Position numbers and translations under genes: made by a program | The notes under the pieces: generated by a model | What the model was told of the DNA's origin: nothing | Database searches by the model: none | What the model saw: the letters and a program-made list of their open reading frames with translations, nothing else | In this document: positions 43,801 through 53,300 of the stretch, piece by piece | Layout of the letters: each line of letters begins with the position of its first letter | How positions within the stretch are numbered: the stretch's first letter is position 1 | Assembly: GCA_949825045.1 (NCBI GenBank) | Contig: OX463829.1 | Location: 24,522,715-24,586,714, forward strand | Direction of reading: 5' to 3' | DNA: 64,000 bases | From: Argyresthia goedartella | Lineage: Eukaryota; Arthropoda; Insecta; Lepidoptera; Argyresthiidae

Positions 43801-46800
43801 GGGTGTTAAAAACTTGAATCACGAGCGAAGCGAGGGATTTAAGACGAGTCCTGAGTGTAGCGAGGGATTTAAGTTCACCCAAGACTAAGACACCTTTATC
43901 ACCGAGGAAAATACTCTACTTTTCGTACCATTTGCGAAAAAATTAACCCAATAATAGATACGTCGGAGATAGTGGTGGTGGTGCATCGTGAGTTACGGAC
44001 GAAGATAAGATGCCGGAAGTTGATGGTTGTGGCTCTGATGGGTAAAGTTTTATATTTTTGTTAATTTGACTGCTTAATATGGTTTTATTCGCCATTGAGC
44101 TTTCGATATAACCCTCAGCTACTCTATCAGAGCTCCAACCACCGTGTCTTTTTATTGACGTAATATCCGCCCCTGAATCCGCCAAGAAAGTCGCCGAAGT
44201 TCTTCTAAAGCAGCGACCGGTGTAGAGTTCAACTTCTTTAAGTTTTAAATATTTAGCAATTTCCTTTGACATCAGCTTTATGTTTCAAATATTTAGCAAT
44301 TTCCTTTGGCATATTGCTAATTTTATTTTTGCCGATGGCTTGTCGAGTACATTCCGATAGTTTATAAAAAATCTATTGTTTTCCATGTTGGTGGGACGTA
44401 CTGCTTGGTATTTATGAATGATTTTAGTATATTGTCCTTGTACAATGAATGACCGATTTTTCTTTGTCTTAGTTTCCTTTACATTAATCAGCAGCATTGG
44501 AATGATTTTCAACGTCCTCCACCTTTAAGTTTACAAGTTCACATCCGCGGCAAGCACCATTGAGTCCAAAAATTAAGGCCACCTATAACAAAGATAAAAA
44601 TCAGGTAAATATATAGAATAATTACCATTATTAAGATACGAAATATTCATAGTTAAATCATGTATACTTACTTTTGTGGCCAGAAAAATTTCGTCAGGAG
44701 CTTCAATAAGAAATTTTTCCACATTTTGAGTCGTAAAAATTTTAGACTTCTTTGCGCAATGCCCTTCTGATTTTCTTTTAAAAAAGCCAGTAATTTCGTA
44801 AATCTATTTATTTCAATGCTATGTTTGATGCTTATTGTAGCTTTCAGTTTTGAGTATATGCACCAAAGTGTATTCGGATTCTTTGTCTTGGATAAATAAT
44901 CAAAATAGACAAGAAGTACTGATTCTGAAATTGATAGGCCTTTCGCACTTCTCCACGTTGAAAATTCTTCATAAGTTTTTAAATAATTTTCCTTGGATTT
45001 TGTTGGAAGCAAATTATTTATAATTGCGGCAGCATTTGCACTGATGGAATCCGACAATTCACTGTCACTGTCGCTTTGATTTAACATCGTAACGTATTTT
45101 TTAGAACATTAACTTATTTATAAAAATTAATTAAAATAAACTTAACGTTTATGTATTTGAAGAAAACAAAAACGCGGCAAATTCCTAGACTAATATTTTT
45201 TGTCGGAAAAGCAAAGGCATCAAGCTCATACGGCCTCGTCGGTTTTCGTAATTTTATTTAATAATCATATCTGCATAATAAATGCGTATTCCTTTTTCAA
45301 AAATAATGCTTTATATACAAACTCAATGGTGTAAACACAGATGTAGTTCAGTATAAATTTCGGTAAGTATTCCAAATTTAAATCACATTCTCCCCCTAGA
45401 GGATGAATGAAATTCAGTACAATTTTCTTTCCCTGTTTTTAACAGATTAAAAATGACTATTGTTATGTTCGCTTTTTGTGGCATAGAAAGTCACTCTTTT
45501 TTGCAAGTGGTACGAAAAAAATATTTTGTGATAACTTAGGGAGCGTTTTCTATCGAGCAAAAAAATAAATAACGTTTAAAAGTACCTGCTGAAACTCATG
45601 ATCAATAAGCAATAAAGAAGCAGCTTTTATACTCTTTTGCGTGATTGACATTTACAAAAAGCTGCTTTGGCCCACTGTGCGTCGGCTTAAGGCGTGGCAC
45701 GCCGACAGCGGAACTTACAATTTCACCTTAGCTTACTTTTAGACGAAAAGGATTCGAATTTTAAGGCTCGTGTATTGGTAAAATTTGCAACTCGATTAAT
45801 GGCGTCAACGTTTGCAAACGTCAGTCGCTGCGGCAGAACAGTGCGAAAATTGTGTTTTTTTTTCAACAAACAGCTGATTGTTTCTTAGTTTGACACTACA
45901 ATTTTCGAGACATTTTGAATAACTATTTTTCGACGCAAGATCCATATGAAAATTCTTTTCAGATCTCAAGAAATAGCAGGTTTTACATATGTTTTATGTG
46001 GAAAAATCTATTTAGTTTTTTTTCGTTTTCACCGTTTTTACCGTTACTTGATAAACTAACATTTTTTTTCTCGTTAGTTGGTCAACTATCGACACATAGT
46101 AAACTGTAGCGTACTGCTTACTATATGACGCGGTAGTTGATAAACTAACGGTTAAAACCGTTAAATAGTAAACTGGTTAAAATTTAAATTGCAAACGAAA
46201 TACGTGAAGACTAGAGCGGGCGAGCGCAGCGAAGCCACAGAATAATCTTCGTGTTAGGTTAACATGTAAGAACAAAAGTAACGTAAATTCTAAACCCTGT
46301 CGGTCTGGTTTACTATCCGTCAATAGTTGATCAACTAACGCGTTAATTTATCAACTAACTTTGTGACATTTATACATTCACGAATGCCAGCTTACACTCA
46401 TGATATTTTATATAGCTTTTTGACAAGCTACTATAAAAAAAACAACTGATAACCCTTTGGCTCAAAATTTACCAAACTAATTACAATATAGCATTGTGAT
46501 TCGCAATTTCGAACCTTTTGCCATGCGAATAAGGTTAAACATGCATGAAAAATCACTCATATGGAAAGTCTCTCTATTAGATCCAGGGGGTACTCCTTAT
46601 TTTACGTAACTGGAGATTTTCGAAAGGCTGTTTTGTCCTACTGCGCCGCCTTAAGAAGTTAACTGAGTCGGTTCGTAAACAAATACGGATATCATTAGGT
46701 GGGATAACGCCAAACTTTTTGGTAGAGTTCACTGTATATTTGTAACATGCTTTTGTACTTACCTACTTACTCTCTGATTAAATATGTAAAGCAGACGCAT

Positions 46801-47735
46801 GTTATAAATACACAGATGAACGAAACTCTTTGCTTACTTACTTTGTGTTCACACAAATTCTTAGTGCCCTCTATGTGGATATACCGACGACCCGAATGAC
46901 CCTGCCTACGAAGCCAAGGGTCCCGGGTTCGAGTCCCGGTGGGGGCAAATATTTGTTTGATGAGAACGGATGTTTGTACCCTAGTCATGGTTGTTTATCT
47001 AAGTATAATATTTATCTATATAAGTATGTGTATCGCTGTCTAGTACCCAAGATACAAGGAATCCTAGTTTGGGGCTAGATCAATGTGTGTAAATAGTGTC
47101 CAAGGTATTATTATTATAGTTGTCTTCCCCATCAGATAACGAAATATGAAGATAAACGACAATGCAGTCATACTAAAGTATTTGAACACCTTTGGATGCC
47201 TTTCTCTCACAGCCAGTATATGGTGCATAGAAACTTTTTCATATCAGGAGTGCAAACGAACGAGTATGCAATCGGGTACACAATAAGAAAAAGGGTACAC
47301 AATACAGTTGTGAGAGTAAAAGTTAAATCCGCAATAATATCAATAGCTATTTTACGATTGCCCGGGAGATAATGGGCCAAGACGTAAACATACTCTATTC
47401 AGGAGGAAAAACCCAGTCCTATTTTCTAAACAATAATTGAAAGAAAGCCTAGAACTAATATCATCTGCAAATAGATTATGCGAGTATTAATGTATCCTCT
47501 CATTATTTCTTCTCTTTCCAGAAAAGCAGTTACAGAAAAGAATGTACGCCTGTTACGGATGGACACATCAAGTGCGTATTCAGCGAAGTCAGCCGAGAGA
47601 TTCGGGTTCAAATGCGTCTACAAGGCTCTGTATACAGATATAAAGATGGATGGACAGCCTCTCATAGTACCCAAACCGCCACATATCGATGACAGGGTGT
47701 ACATCAAGGAGCTATTTCAATTGGACAATCAATAG
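37748..47735 (+). CDS. aaNAT: Arylalkylamine N-acetyltransferase-like gene B (four exons)
   Basis: The joined exons 37748-37815, 38776-38956, 39152-39363 and 47522-47735 give 224 residues ending at TAG. It is the same family as gene A: FFIDEPLNEA (catalytic Glu in DEPLN), CLELSNY, LSFKAVDGQGNVVGVLISG, CKNPKFQKILYIV, the acetyl-CoA loop DPSWRRKGIMNAL, and LLRMDTSSAYSAKSAERFGF followed by KCVY and PPHIDDRVYIKEL. The start MALFTVKLV is preceded by AGGAA and gives a normal N-terminus. Introns have phases 2, 0, 2 as in gene A, with lengths of about 960, 195 and 8158 bases. The substrate is unknown. The two proteins differ enough that the duplication is not recent. Confidence 0.9.
37858..38015 (-). 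mobile_element. tRNA-derived SINE, family B, copy 4
   Basis: It shares AACAGGCACATA, TTCTGGCCCCACAATAGGAT and CGTCACACAATAAACATTC (as read on +) with the other family B copies. The tRNA-like head is cut short near 38010. It sits in intron 1 of gene B, directly before transposon T copy 1. Confidence 0.7.
38024..38460 (+). mobile_element. TIR element T, copy 1
   Basis: The ends are inverted repeats of about 27 bases: TATTAGGTCCTTACATATGA then AATTGGCG, against CGCCAATTTCATAGGTAAGC then ACCCAATA. The 437-base body is AT-rich and non-coding. Uninterrupted copy 2 lies at 48586-48985, and copy 3 (60474-61500) carries two insertions. It occupies much of intron 1 of gene B. Confidence 0.85.
38776..38956 (+). 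CDS. aaNAT: aaNAT gene B, exon 2
   Basis: The exon follows TTTCCCATTCCAG and ends AAGGAG|GTGAGA. It encodes TFFIDEPLNEAIGL through GVLISGTLPLKE. Length 181 bases, identical to gene A exon 2. Confidence 0.93.
39152..39363 (+). CDS. aaNAT: aaNAT gene B, exon 3
   Basis: The exon follows TTTCATTCTAG and ends ACTGA|GTAAGT. It encodes ADDDTSLLSQAERCKNPKF, ARLWERYPRD, VEIKIAATDPSWRRKGIM and LVAETE. Confidence 0.93.
39364..40204. other. Intron 3 of gene B, no gene seen
   Basis: 39535-39560 and nearby (GTTAGCGCGCACTAGCGCCA) is GC-richer but non-coding. The rest is AT-rich, with no repeat recognised. Confidence 0.4.
40205..40345 (+). repeat. Element end with CCCACTGTGCG-type sequence, copy 1
   Basis: GGGACGGATTTTAAAATTAAGG and ACATTTTTTGTTACACATC resemble the reverse complement of 43385-43505 (…TTGTTACATATAATTA…, CCGTCCCACTGTGCGTC). 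A GGCGGCGGCGCGGCGG run marks the outer part. Similar words occur at 45668-45690 and 60328-60355. Confidence 0.5.
40896..41056 (-). pseudogene. C-terminal scrap of an unnamed transposon protein
   Basis: The minus strand reads GHFRKVSRYASNEDILHNIF then LSSDPVDDEV. The same peptide in variant form (HSRKVSRTATNEDILHNLLL) is found in the decayed gene at 50400-53960. It ends where the mariner copy at 41058 begins, so the mariner probably cut into it or landed beside it. Confidence 0.65.
41058..41412 (+). pseudogene. Truncated maT-type mariner copy (3' part)
   Basis: The + strand reads LDYKIWQHLEEKACSKPHP, then LIKAAADIDMDLVRAAIDDW and ACIQNRRGHFE, stop at 41287, followed by the 3' untranslated region and the terminal repeat GACAGAACTTATGACCTGAC at 41389. 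It is nearly identical to the C-terminus of the 41963-43272 copy. The 5' two thirds, with the left terminal repeat, are missing. Confidence 0.88.
41413..41962 (+). other. Spacer between two maT copies, LINE-like scrap at 41757-41939
   Basis: 41757-41939 has an open + frame reading MERKIEDARTRGRPPASW, KWRSLVKPHTNNQGSHDQ. GRP-x-x-W and KWR blocks of this kind end many insect LINE proteins. An AT dinucleotide run (41951-41962) marks the border with the next mariner. Confidence 0.5.
41963..43272 (-). mobile_element. maT-type mariner transposon, near complete
   Basis: The terminal inverted repeats are about 28 bases: TACATAGTCAGGTCATAAGT then TCTGTCACA on the left and the matching inverted copy (with one C/T change) ending at 43272, flanked by TA-rich sequence. 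Length is 1.3 kb, normal for mariner elements. It contains a single transposase frame (see next entry). It lies tail to tail with the truncated copy at 41058-41412, in intron 3 of gene B. Confidence 0.9.
42089..43152 (-). pseudogene. maT-type mariner transposase, one frameshift
   Basis: The protein starts MEWTLKEDRVAVIALH (43134) or a few codons earlier. It holds two helix-turn-helix blocks: YAPIQIFDLLKNLNITKRFV and IRKQKLLALQMGLCRTTVKR. The catalytic domain has D1 in LFSDEIIF, D2 in QQDSAPAH and D3 in SPLDYKIW, with 37 residues between D2 and D3, i.e. DD37D, the mark of the maT group known from Bombyx. One frameshift splits it: the frame is lost at an A run at 42503-42508 (+ strand), just after EVHF, and the next frame resumes 4 codons on. 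No other stop is seen, so the copy died recently. Confidence 0.9.
43273..43942. repeat. Repeat patch: CCCACTGTGCG end and GAGCGTAGCGAGG cluster
   Basis: 43385-43505 is the second copy of the element end noted at 40205. At 43741-43875 four similar words occur 30-40 bases apart: CGCGAGCGTAACGAAGGA, CCGAGCGTAGCGAGGG, ACGAGCGAAGCGAGGG and CTGAGTGTAGCGAGGG. A minus frame of 170 codons (43370-43882) runs across this; it is judged repeat-derived and not a gene. Confidence 0.6.
43943..45087 (-). pseudogene. Crypton-like tyrosine recombinase gene, two exons, decayed
   Basis: Exon 1 (45087-44672) encodes SKENYLKTYEEFSTWR, LVYFDYLSKTKNPNTLW and LKATISIKHSIEINRFTKLL: a core-binding (SAM-like) domain. 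A one-base loss at an AAAAGAAAA stretch (about 44765) shifts the frame, after which FTTQNVEKFLIEAPDEIFL continues. The intron 44671-44583 has a strong donor (AAAA|GTAAGTATAC) and acceptor (TTATAG). Exon 2 (44582-43943) gives VALIFGLNGACRGCELVNL with catalytic Arg, a second frameshift near 44520, then YTGRCFRRTSATFLAD, IKRHGGW and VAEGYIESS with the nucleophile Tyr. The usual His of the HxxR box reads as Arg (GRCFRR). A 30-base direct duplication (44243-44272 and 44283-44312) adds to the damage. Tyrosine recombinases cut and rejoin DNA without a DDE domain. Confidence 0.8.
45088..46885. other. Intron 3 of gene B, repeat scraps
   Basis: At 45668-45700 GCCCACTGTGCGTCGGC recalls the element ends at 40260, 43470 and 60330. 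46049-46370 has at least six TTGATAAACTAAC / GTTAGTTGGTCAAC / AGTTGATCAACTAAC words in both orientations. 46205-46272 (GAGCGCAGCGAAGCC, AATCTTCGTGTTAGG, AACATGTAAGAAC) is a relative of repeat C. No exon is seen. Confidence 0.5.
46886..47118 (+). mobile_element. tRNA-derived SINE, family A, copy 5 (box A deleted)
   Basis: The head reads GACGACCCGAATGACCCTGC, lacking about 15 bases (GGCCGAGTCGGCAGT) that form box A in the other copies. Box B (GGGTTCGAGTCCCGG), the body and the ATTATTATTAT tail are intact. It lies about 400 bases before the last exon of gene B. Confidence 0.9.
47522..47735 (+). CDS. aaNAT: aaNAT gene B, exon 4 (last)
   Basis: The exon follows TTCTCTTTCCAG. It encodes KAVTEKNVRLLRMDTSSA, YSAKSAERFGFKCVYKAL, IVPKPPHIDDRVYIKE and LFQLDNQ, then TAG. 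It aligns block by block with gene A exon 4 and has a six-residue longer tail. I see no AATAAA within 300 bases downstream. Confidence 0.93.
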
Positions 47736-48585
47736 GTCTCGCAAAGGACTTCTGTTGGGAATGGAGACAACTTGGTGCTGATTATTTTGTTGGTACCTCT
47801 AATTTTTCTATAGAGTTAATTGTGTCAATGCAAGCTGAGACCGACTACTTGGCCGAAGCATTAAAGGCTACGCATTAAGTCAAAACAGGCTTTGTATATA
47901 TCAAGTAACGAAAAATAGGAGTATTAAAACAGCTTCTATACTTTTTGATCATCTTGCATTCGCTAACTTGTGAACATAATTTGATTATTTTTGCTCGATA
48001 GAAAAGTATCCCGAAGTTAAGAGAAAATCTGTTTTTCACATTTTTTTTTAATTTTACGCCGGATTTAAATTTATGTGCTTGTTATTTATATTATCATTAT
48101 AAAAAATATTAGGTTATGTTGCTCTGTTAGTCCTCTACAAATCGCATAAGAGCCTTTTAAGCTTTGAATTCCTGTAAAAGAAAGCTAAAGGTAAAATTCT
48201 AAGTACCGCTGTCGGGGTGCCCAGCCTTAAGGACTCAACTCCCATAGCATTTCTAGAAATGCCACTTCCCGTTATAGGCTATGAATTTAACTACCATGGC
48301 ATAAGGTTCAAAATGCAATGGACCGGTTCAGAATATTGACGGGCCTTATAACCCGATGGGCCTTACCACAAAAAAAAAACACTGTCCAACACTTGTTTAA
48401 AAATAAAATTGTATGGGGTTTGACGTTTGTTTTGAGTTTAAACGCTGTTTAATGTGTTTTGTGGTAACACGGGATATGTACATTGTACATACGTCTAACT
48501 AACCACAATAAAAGCTATATTATAATTATCAAGGTCAGTAAATCTAACTATAATTTTTTTTAAATATTTTAGAAGTGAGATATTA
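47736..48585. other. Downstream of gene B, no gene seen
   Basis: 48180-48325 matches 7800-7860 and 2655-2720 (GCCTTAAGG, ACTACCATGGCATAAGG), a dispersed repeat. Otherwise nothing is recognised. Confidence 0.4.
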
Positions 48586-48985
48586 TATTAGGTGCTTATC
48601 TATGAAATCAGCGTTTTGCATGGAAAAATTGAAGGAAACTCAATTTTCAGAACCAACATTTTTGCATTTTTTTTAGGGAATGACAAATACAAATTTTATA
48701 AAATTGTGTGTACAGGAATGAGACAACATTTAGACCATAGAAAATTTGATTAAATTTTTGAAGTGTCAGCTGTAAAAATATAGTACTAATCTTATCATGA
48801 AAATGGATGACATTTAGGACGAATTGATTTTGAAGATGAAATTTTAGTAATCAAATTAAAAAATTATGAGAAAATTTAATATGTAGATGTGAAACTTAAA
48901 AAAAAATATGCCATTAAATTACATGAAATATGAACTCCTGAATCTGTAAGAAAATTTCGCCAAATTCATAGGTATTCACCCAATA
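48586..48985 (+). mobile_element. TIR element T, copy 2
   Basis: It is collinear with 38024-38460: TATTAGGTGCTTATCTATGA start, TTAGGGAATGACAAATAC, AATGAGACAACATTTAG, GAAAATGGATGACATTTAGG, and a CATAGGTATTCACCCAATA end. No insertion is present, so it shows the empty state of the two sites filled in copy 3. Confidence 0.85.
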
Positions 48986-49526
48986 TTAAGTACCTACTCT
49001 ATACTTGTGTGATCAAATATTGTGTGAAATAGTCACAATAGAGGACCGCGCGCTTAATACCTAAAATTCTGCAATCAGCAACTATGCGCAGTGAACGCGC
49101 AATCATCGCAATGTTTCAAACCAAATTCGTATTATCTAACTAAAGCGATCGCTCGCTAACCGATTGATATCTGCTACTTGCAACATCAATGCACTCTTTA
49201 GTTTTGTGATTGCTCGCTAGAGGCAGCACCGTTGGCCTTTGCTACACTGCGCTATTGTGACTTTTGACAGAAGATATTGCGCATTTTTGTCGATTACTTT
49301 TCGTGTGCAAGATACATAAAAGCTCCGCCAATCACCCGCCTGTGTTTCAGCGGGCTACCCACCACCACCGCATCATCTAAGTGTGATTGTATCACTCAAG
49401 TTTGTATCACTGTTATTTTAATGAAATAGAAGAGTGATGTATTGAAAAATACTTACAAGTTTTATTTACACGAACACTGCATACTTTTTTTTTAATTTAA
49501 ATACACTGGAATAAAAAAGAAAGTTA
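48986..49526. other. No gene recognised
   Basis: The stretch is less AT-rich than average around 49030-49390 but has no long frame. AATAAA (minus strand, 49461-49466) may belong to the possible gene at 49527-49747. Confidence 0.4.
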
Positions 49527-49747
49527 TCACGTTGGTTTTTCTGTTGTAGTTATTGTTGCTGAGGCTGGCTCTTCTGGTTTTTCTTCTGAAATTAAATAAA
49601 AAATGTTAACTTTAATAATCTTTGTTGGCTACAAAGTGGAATAATGATGAAAAGTTATGATTGAGATGTTTGTTACCTGTTTTACTAGGATTTGTATCAG
49701 TTCGCCGTATTTCGGGACGGAATGCCACCAGAAGTTGCGACTGTTGA
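49527..49747 (-). CDS. Possible last two exons of an unknown gene
   Basis: On the minus strand an exon 49747-49677 (after TTCTTTCAG, donor AACAG|GTAACA) joins in frame to 49585-49527 (after TTAATTTCAG) and ends in TGA. The joined C-terminus reads QQSQLLVAFRPEIRRTD then EEKPEEPASATITTTEKPT, a low-complexity Glu/Thr/Pro tail. An AATAAA lies 61 bases after the stop. Both borders and the phase fit, but the peptide is short, no earlier exon was found, and I do not recognise the family. Confidence 0.25.
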
Positions 49748-49826
49748 CTGAAAGAATAACTATAAATGTAAAATACCCCAGACACATTAATAAAACCTTA
49801 CGACTGATATAATGCAAAAAACCGCA

Positions 49827-49850
49827 TTGTTGACGCTTGAGCGTCAACAA
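49827..49850. repeat. 11-bp stem hairpin
   Basis: TTGTTGACGCT and AGCGTCAACAA pair around a two-base loop. It is isolated and could be a terminator-like or MITE relic with no known role. Confidence 0.7.
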
Positions 49851-49975
49851 TCCTGGCTGATGCAGCGCCCCCTAGTGGTCTACAACAGGACAACATACCT
49901 AGAACCGGCTCTGGCAATTGTAGCCGTGTAATGCAAAGAACCACATCAAAATTGGTCCAGTAGTTCTCACACACA

Positions 49976-50120
49976 AACTCAAACTCAAACTCAAAAGTAC
50001 TTTATTACTGTAGATATTTACATATTCTTAGCAAACGTCATTTTTTGCCTCTTCTCTACATTGGACCACTGTGGGAGAAGAAGGGCGTAGAAACTCCCAC
50101 AGATTGATTTTTAGATCAAA
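49976..50120 (-). mobile_element. CR1/jockey-like LINE 3' end, tail copy 4
   Basis: It shares TTACTGTAGATATTTACAT, ACATTGGACCACTGTGGG and GATTGATTTTTAGATC with 8283 and 8636. Its terminal tandem repeat on the + strand is ACTCAA units (CTCAAACTCAAACTCAAA), different from the other copies. Confidence 0.75.
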
Positions 50121-50129
50121 AACAACCTC

Positions 50130-50275
50130 TAACCACATTCGTTTTTTTACAAATTCCAAATAAAAAAAACCTGTCGAAAGATCTCATCATTCTGATTGAT
50201 TGTGATTATCAAAAGTTTTTCTTCTTTTTTTTCGTTTTTCTAACTGATTGTTTGCCCGGAAAAAAATCGGAATTA
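50130..50275 (+). repeat. Repeat pair member (inverted copy at 60170-60320)
   Basis: ATTCGTTTTTTTACAAATTCC, CGAAAGATCTCATCATTCT and CTGATTGTTTGCCCGG are found in inverted form at 60170-60320. There the sequence continues to a CCCACTGTGCGCCG end. Confidence 0.65.
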
Positions 50276-50399
50276 AATTTATCTAAAAAAGGACAAATAT
50301 ATATATTTTCAAAATAAATAAGTACCTATAAATTGTTAAAAAAAATGGATTTATACTTAATTTTATTTAAAACTACAATAAAATACAACTTAACTCTAA

Positions 50400-53300
50400 C
50401 AAAATTAATCGCTATCACTATCTTTTAAAGTATGTACGTCTATAAATTCCAATTCGGTTCGAAGAGACACCAAAAGCTCATCTGTTCTTGGTGAGAGAAC
50501 CATTCTCCGTTGTTTGGGCATCCTCGGACTTAGAAAGGTCAGTTTTGGATCAGACGACAAGAGAAGATTATGCAAGATATCTTCATTTGTCGCTGTTCTA
50601 CTAACTTTTCTAGAATGGTTCTCTATATTTACAAAAGTCTTTATTTCGAGCCTTTGATGCTTCTTCCGATAGTTTTCCGATTGGTAAAAGTCCGAAATGC
50701 TTAATTATATCCTTAACATGCACTAGCAACTTATGTACGCTAGGGGCATGTTGTACCACGGATATAACTGTACATATAAAGTGGCAGTATCTTTACATCA
50801 TTGGAAGAATTTAAGAATGTCCACTTGCTCACCAGAAGCGACTGTCTGCAAAATTACGCGGAACCTTTCGATCAGCTCTTCATCAAATCCTGTGATGCGA
50901 GCCGATGTATTTGCATCACCGGAAAAATTTCTGGCAGTGTTACGTCCTGCGCCTCGTCTTACAATATCGACCAGCAAGCCGTTTTCATATTTAAAGGCTT
51001 GCTGTATTTGTTTTTTTTTTTCGTGCCAACTTTTATTTGTCCTCACCCCTTGAGCTCCATTTTTTTAAGTCCATCCGGTAAGCTGAAACATAGAAGGCAA
51101 TTCATTAGTATTCAAAAACGTAACTTCTACAAAAAATATTCAATGCAAAAATATATAATACGAAATAGTTACTAGATGATATTAAAAATTCTATACCTAT
51201 ATAAAGCAAACATTCCATGCACCGGATCCACGCATGTAATGAAGACAATCCGTATTGGTACATATCTTCGTTTTCTGTTCTGCGGTCGATATCTTCTAGC
51301 TTATTCATCTCTGATGGCTTCGCCTTACAAATGTCACACACAACTGTCGAAGTTTCCGATGTGTACGAAGTAATCTTCCCATCGATCATTGTCATTAGCA
51401 GTTGATGTTTGACAGTCACTTCCTGTAGTTCAGACGGTTGAAGTGCTTATATCTGCAGTTCTATGGCTTCTTTTTCACGTTGTACTGAACTTTCTCACTC
51501 CTTCATGAACTTGAACTGAATAGGGCGGCAGTAAAAAGTAGAACGTTGAAGACGGACGATCACTTTCCCACAGTATTTCTTCGTCACGCATCAGCCTTAT
51601 GGGTACTAAGCTGGCCATAAAAACACTCGAATCGTCAAATTCGGGTCTGCTAGCTAGTGATTGTAATTAATAATAATAATTATTATTATTATTTTCCAGA
51701 CGTGAAGAGTCCAATATTAATAACAATTAAATTAAATTAAATTTGATTAGATTAATGTACATTATAGAATAAATATCAATGAAATAAAATTAAATATTCA
51801 ATTTTATAAAAATACTTAAAAAGACTAGGTATCTGAACACGGGGTGTGGTACCCTTCCTACATTTTATGCAATGAGATGACTGGCCACTGCCTCACAGCC
51901 ACGAGGATGGGTTTCGTGGACGCGTGTATGCGAGCGCGCATCCCGGCCGATCGCAGGCGCAGCAGCGCTGTCCAGCCCGGCGCGCGGCCCGCGGCGAAAA
52001 TCTCGCTCGCACTGCACCAGGGCGGCAGGCGGTACAGGGCACGCCACGCGTTGTATGCGACGCGCATGCGCCGCATCGTCTCCACCTTGTGTGTACTACA
52101 CAGCTCCATCGTATAGACGCCGGTGCAGAATGTCATGAAGAGCTGCCTCTTGACCTCGCCGTTGCACCGGCTGAAGTGCCGTGCCAGCATGTTCGCCCGC
52201 ACGGTGATCGCTCGTCTCTGCCGTTCTATGTCGAGATCGACACTCAGGTCTGAAGCGATTATATGGCCCAAATATTTCATTTCTTCGACGCGGCGAATTA
52301 TCTGCCCGTTAAACCAGGGGAGGGGGGGTGAAGTAGATGGGTGTGTTGGCTGATTTAAACACTAGGTATTCAGTCTTCTCAGGATTATATAGCATATTGT
52401 GTCTGGCAGCATACTTCTCGCAGATGTTAAGAGTTAAGATTTCGCATGGCGCATATGGCGCTAGGAGCGCCATATGGTCTGCGTAACATAGGTTATTAAC
52501 CATGGTTCCGTTCTTTGAACAGCCCACTCCAGCTTGTGTCAGCTCTTCATTGAGGCCATTCATGTAAATATTAAAGAGCACAGGAGACATGCTGACCCCC
52601 CGTCTAACCCCACAGGCCAATTTTGTACCATGTTGCTGTACCATTTACTCAGAATACTGAAAAGGGCTTCCGGTGTCTATCTATCTTTGAGCTTCTTCCA
52701 GAGCAGTTGGTGTTGGACTCCGTCAAATGCCTTGCTTAGATCAAGAAAGCAGGCCAGGACCGAGGTCTTCTCTTTCTTGTAGTAACTCGCAACCTGTTTG
52801 AGTGAATAATTGACAGTGGCAGTGGAAATATGGGACTTAAAGCCCATTTGGTTGGGTGGCATCCATAAGTATTATTTTGCTTTGGTGTTAATCATTTTCT
52901 CCAGGATGCGGGTAACTGTTGCTTGAGGTCACAATGTATTTTTATTGGTTCTTAACTATTGGGGTGACCACTGTTTGGCTAAGAAAAGCAGGGATGTGGG
53001 TCAGATTCAGTATGTTGCGATAAATTGAGATCAGCAGTACACACAGAGCTGGACCCCATTTTGTAGATGCTCAATGGTAAGCCCATCAATTTCCAGTCAA
53101 AGTAACTGCGTTGACTGGAAGCTCCATCAAAACCCCATTTACATATCCGCTTTAGATGTTTAATTGAAGTACATTGCGTCTACCAATCTGAAGGTAGTCA
53201 AATTAAGCAGGGCCTGCAGTTTAATAGATGCTCCATCTTTGGTTAGGTTGATGTCCTCTTTTGCAGGGTAACAAATTAATTTCGCTTGCTTTATTTTGTA

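Noticed and set aside
43370..43882. A 170-codon minus ORF
   Set aside because: It runs through the GAGCGTAGCGAGG repeat cluster and the end of a DNA element. The peptide is a repeat translation (SLATLRTRLKSLASL) with no domain.
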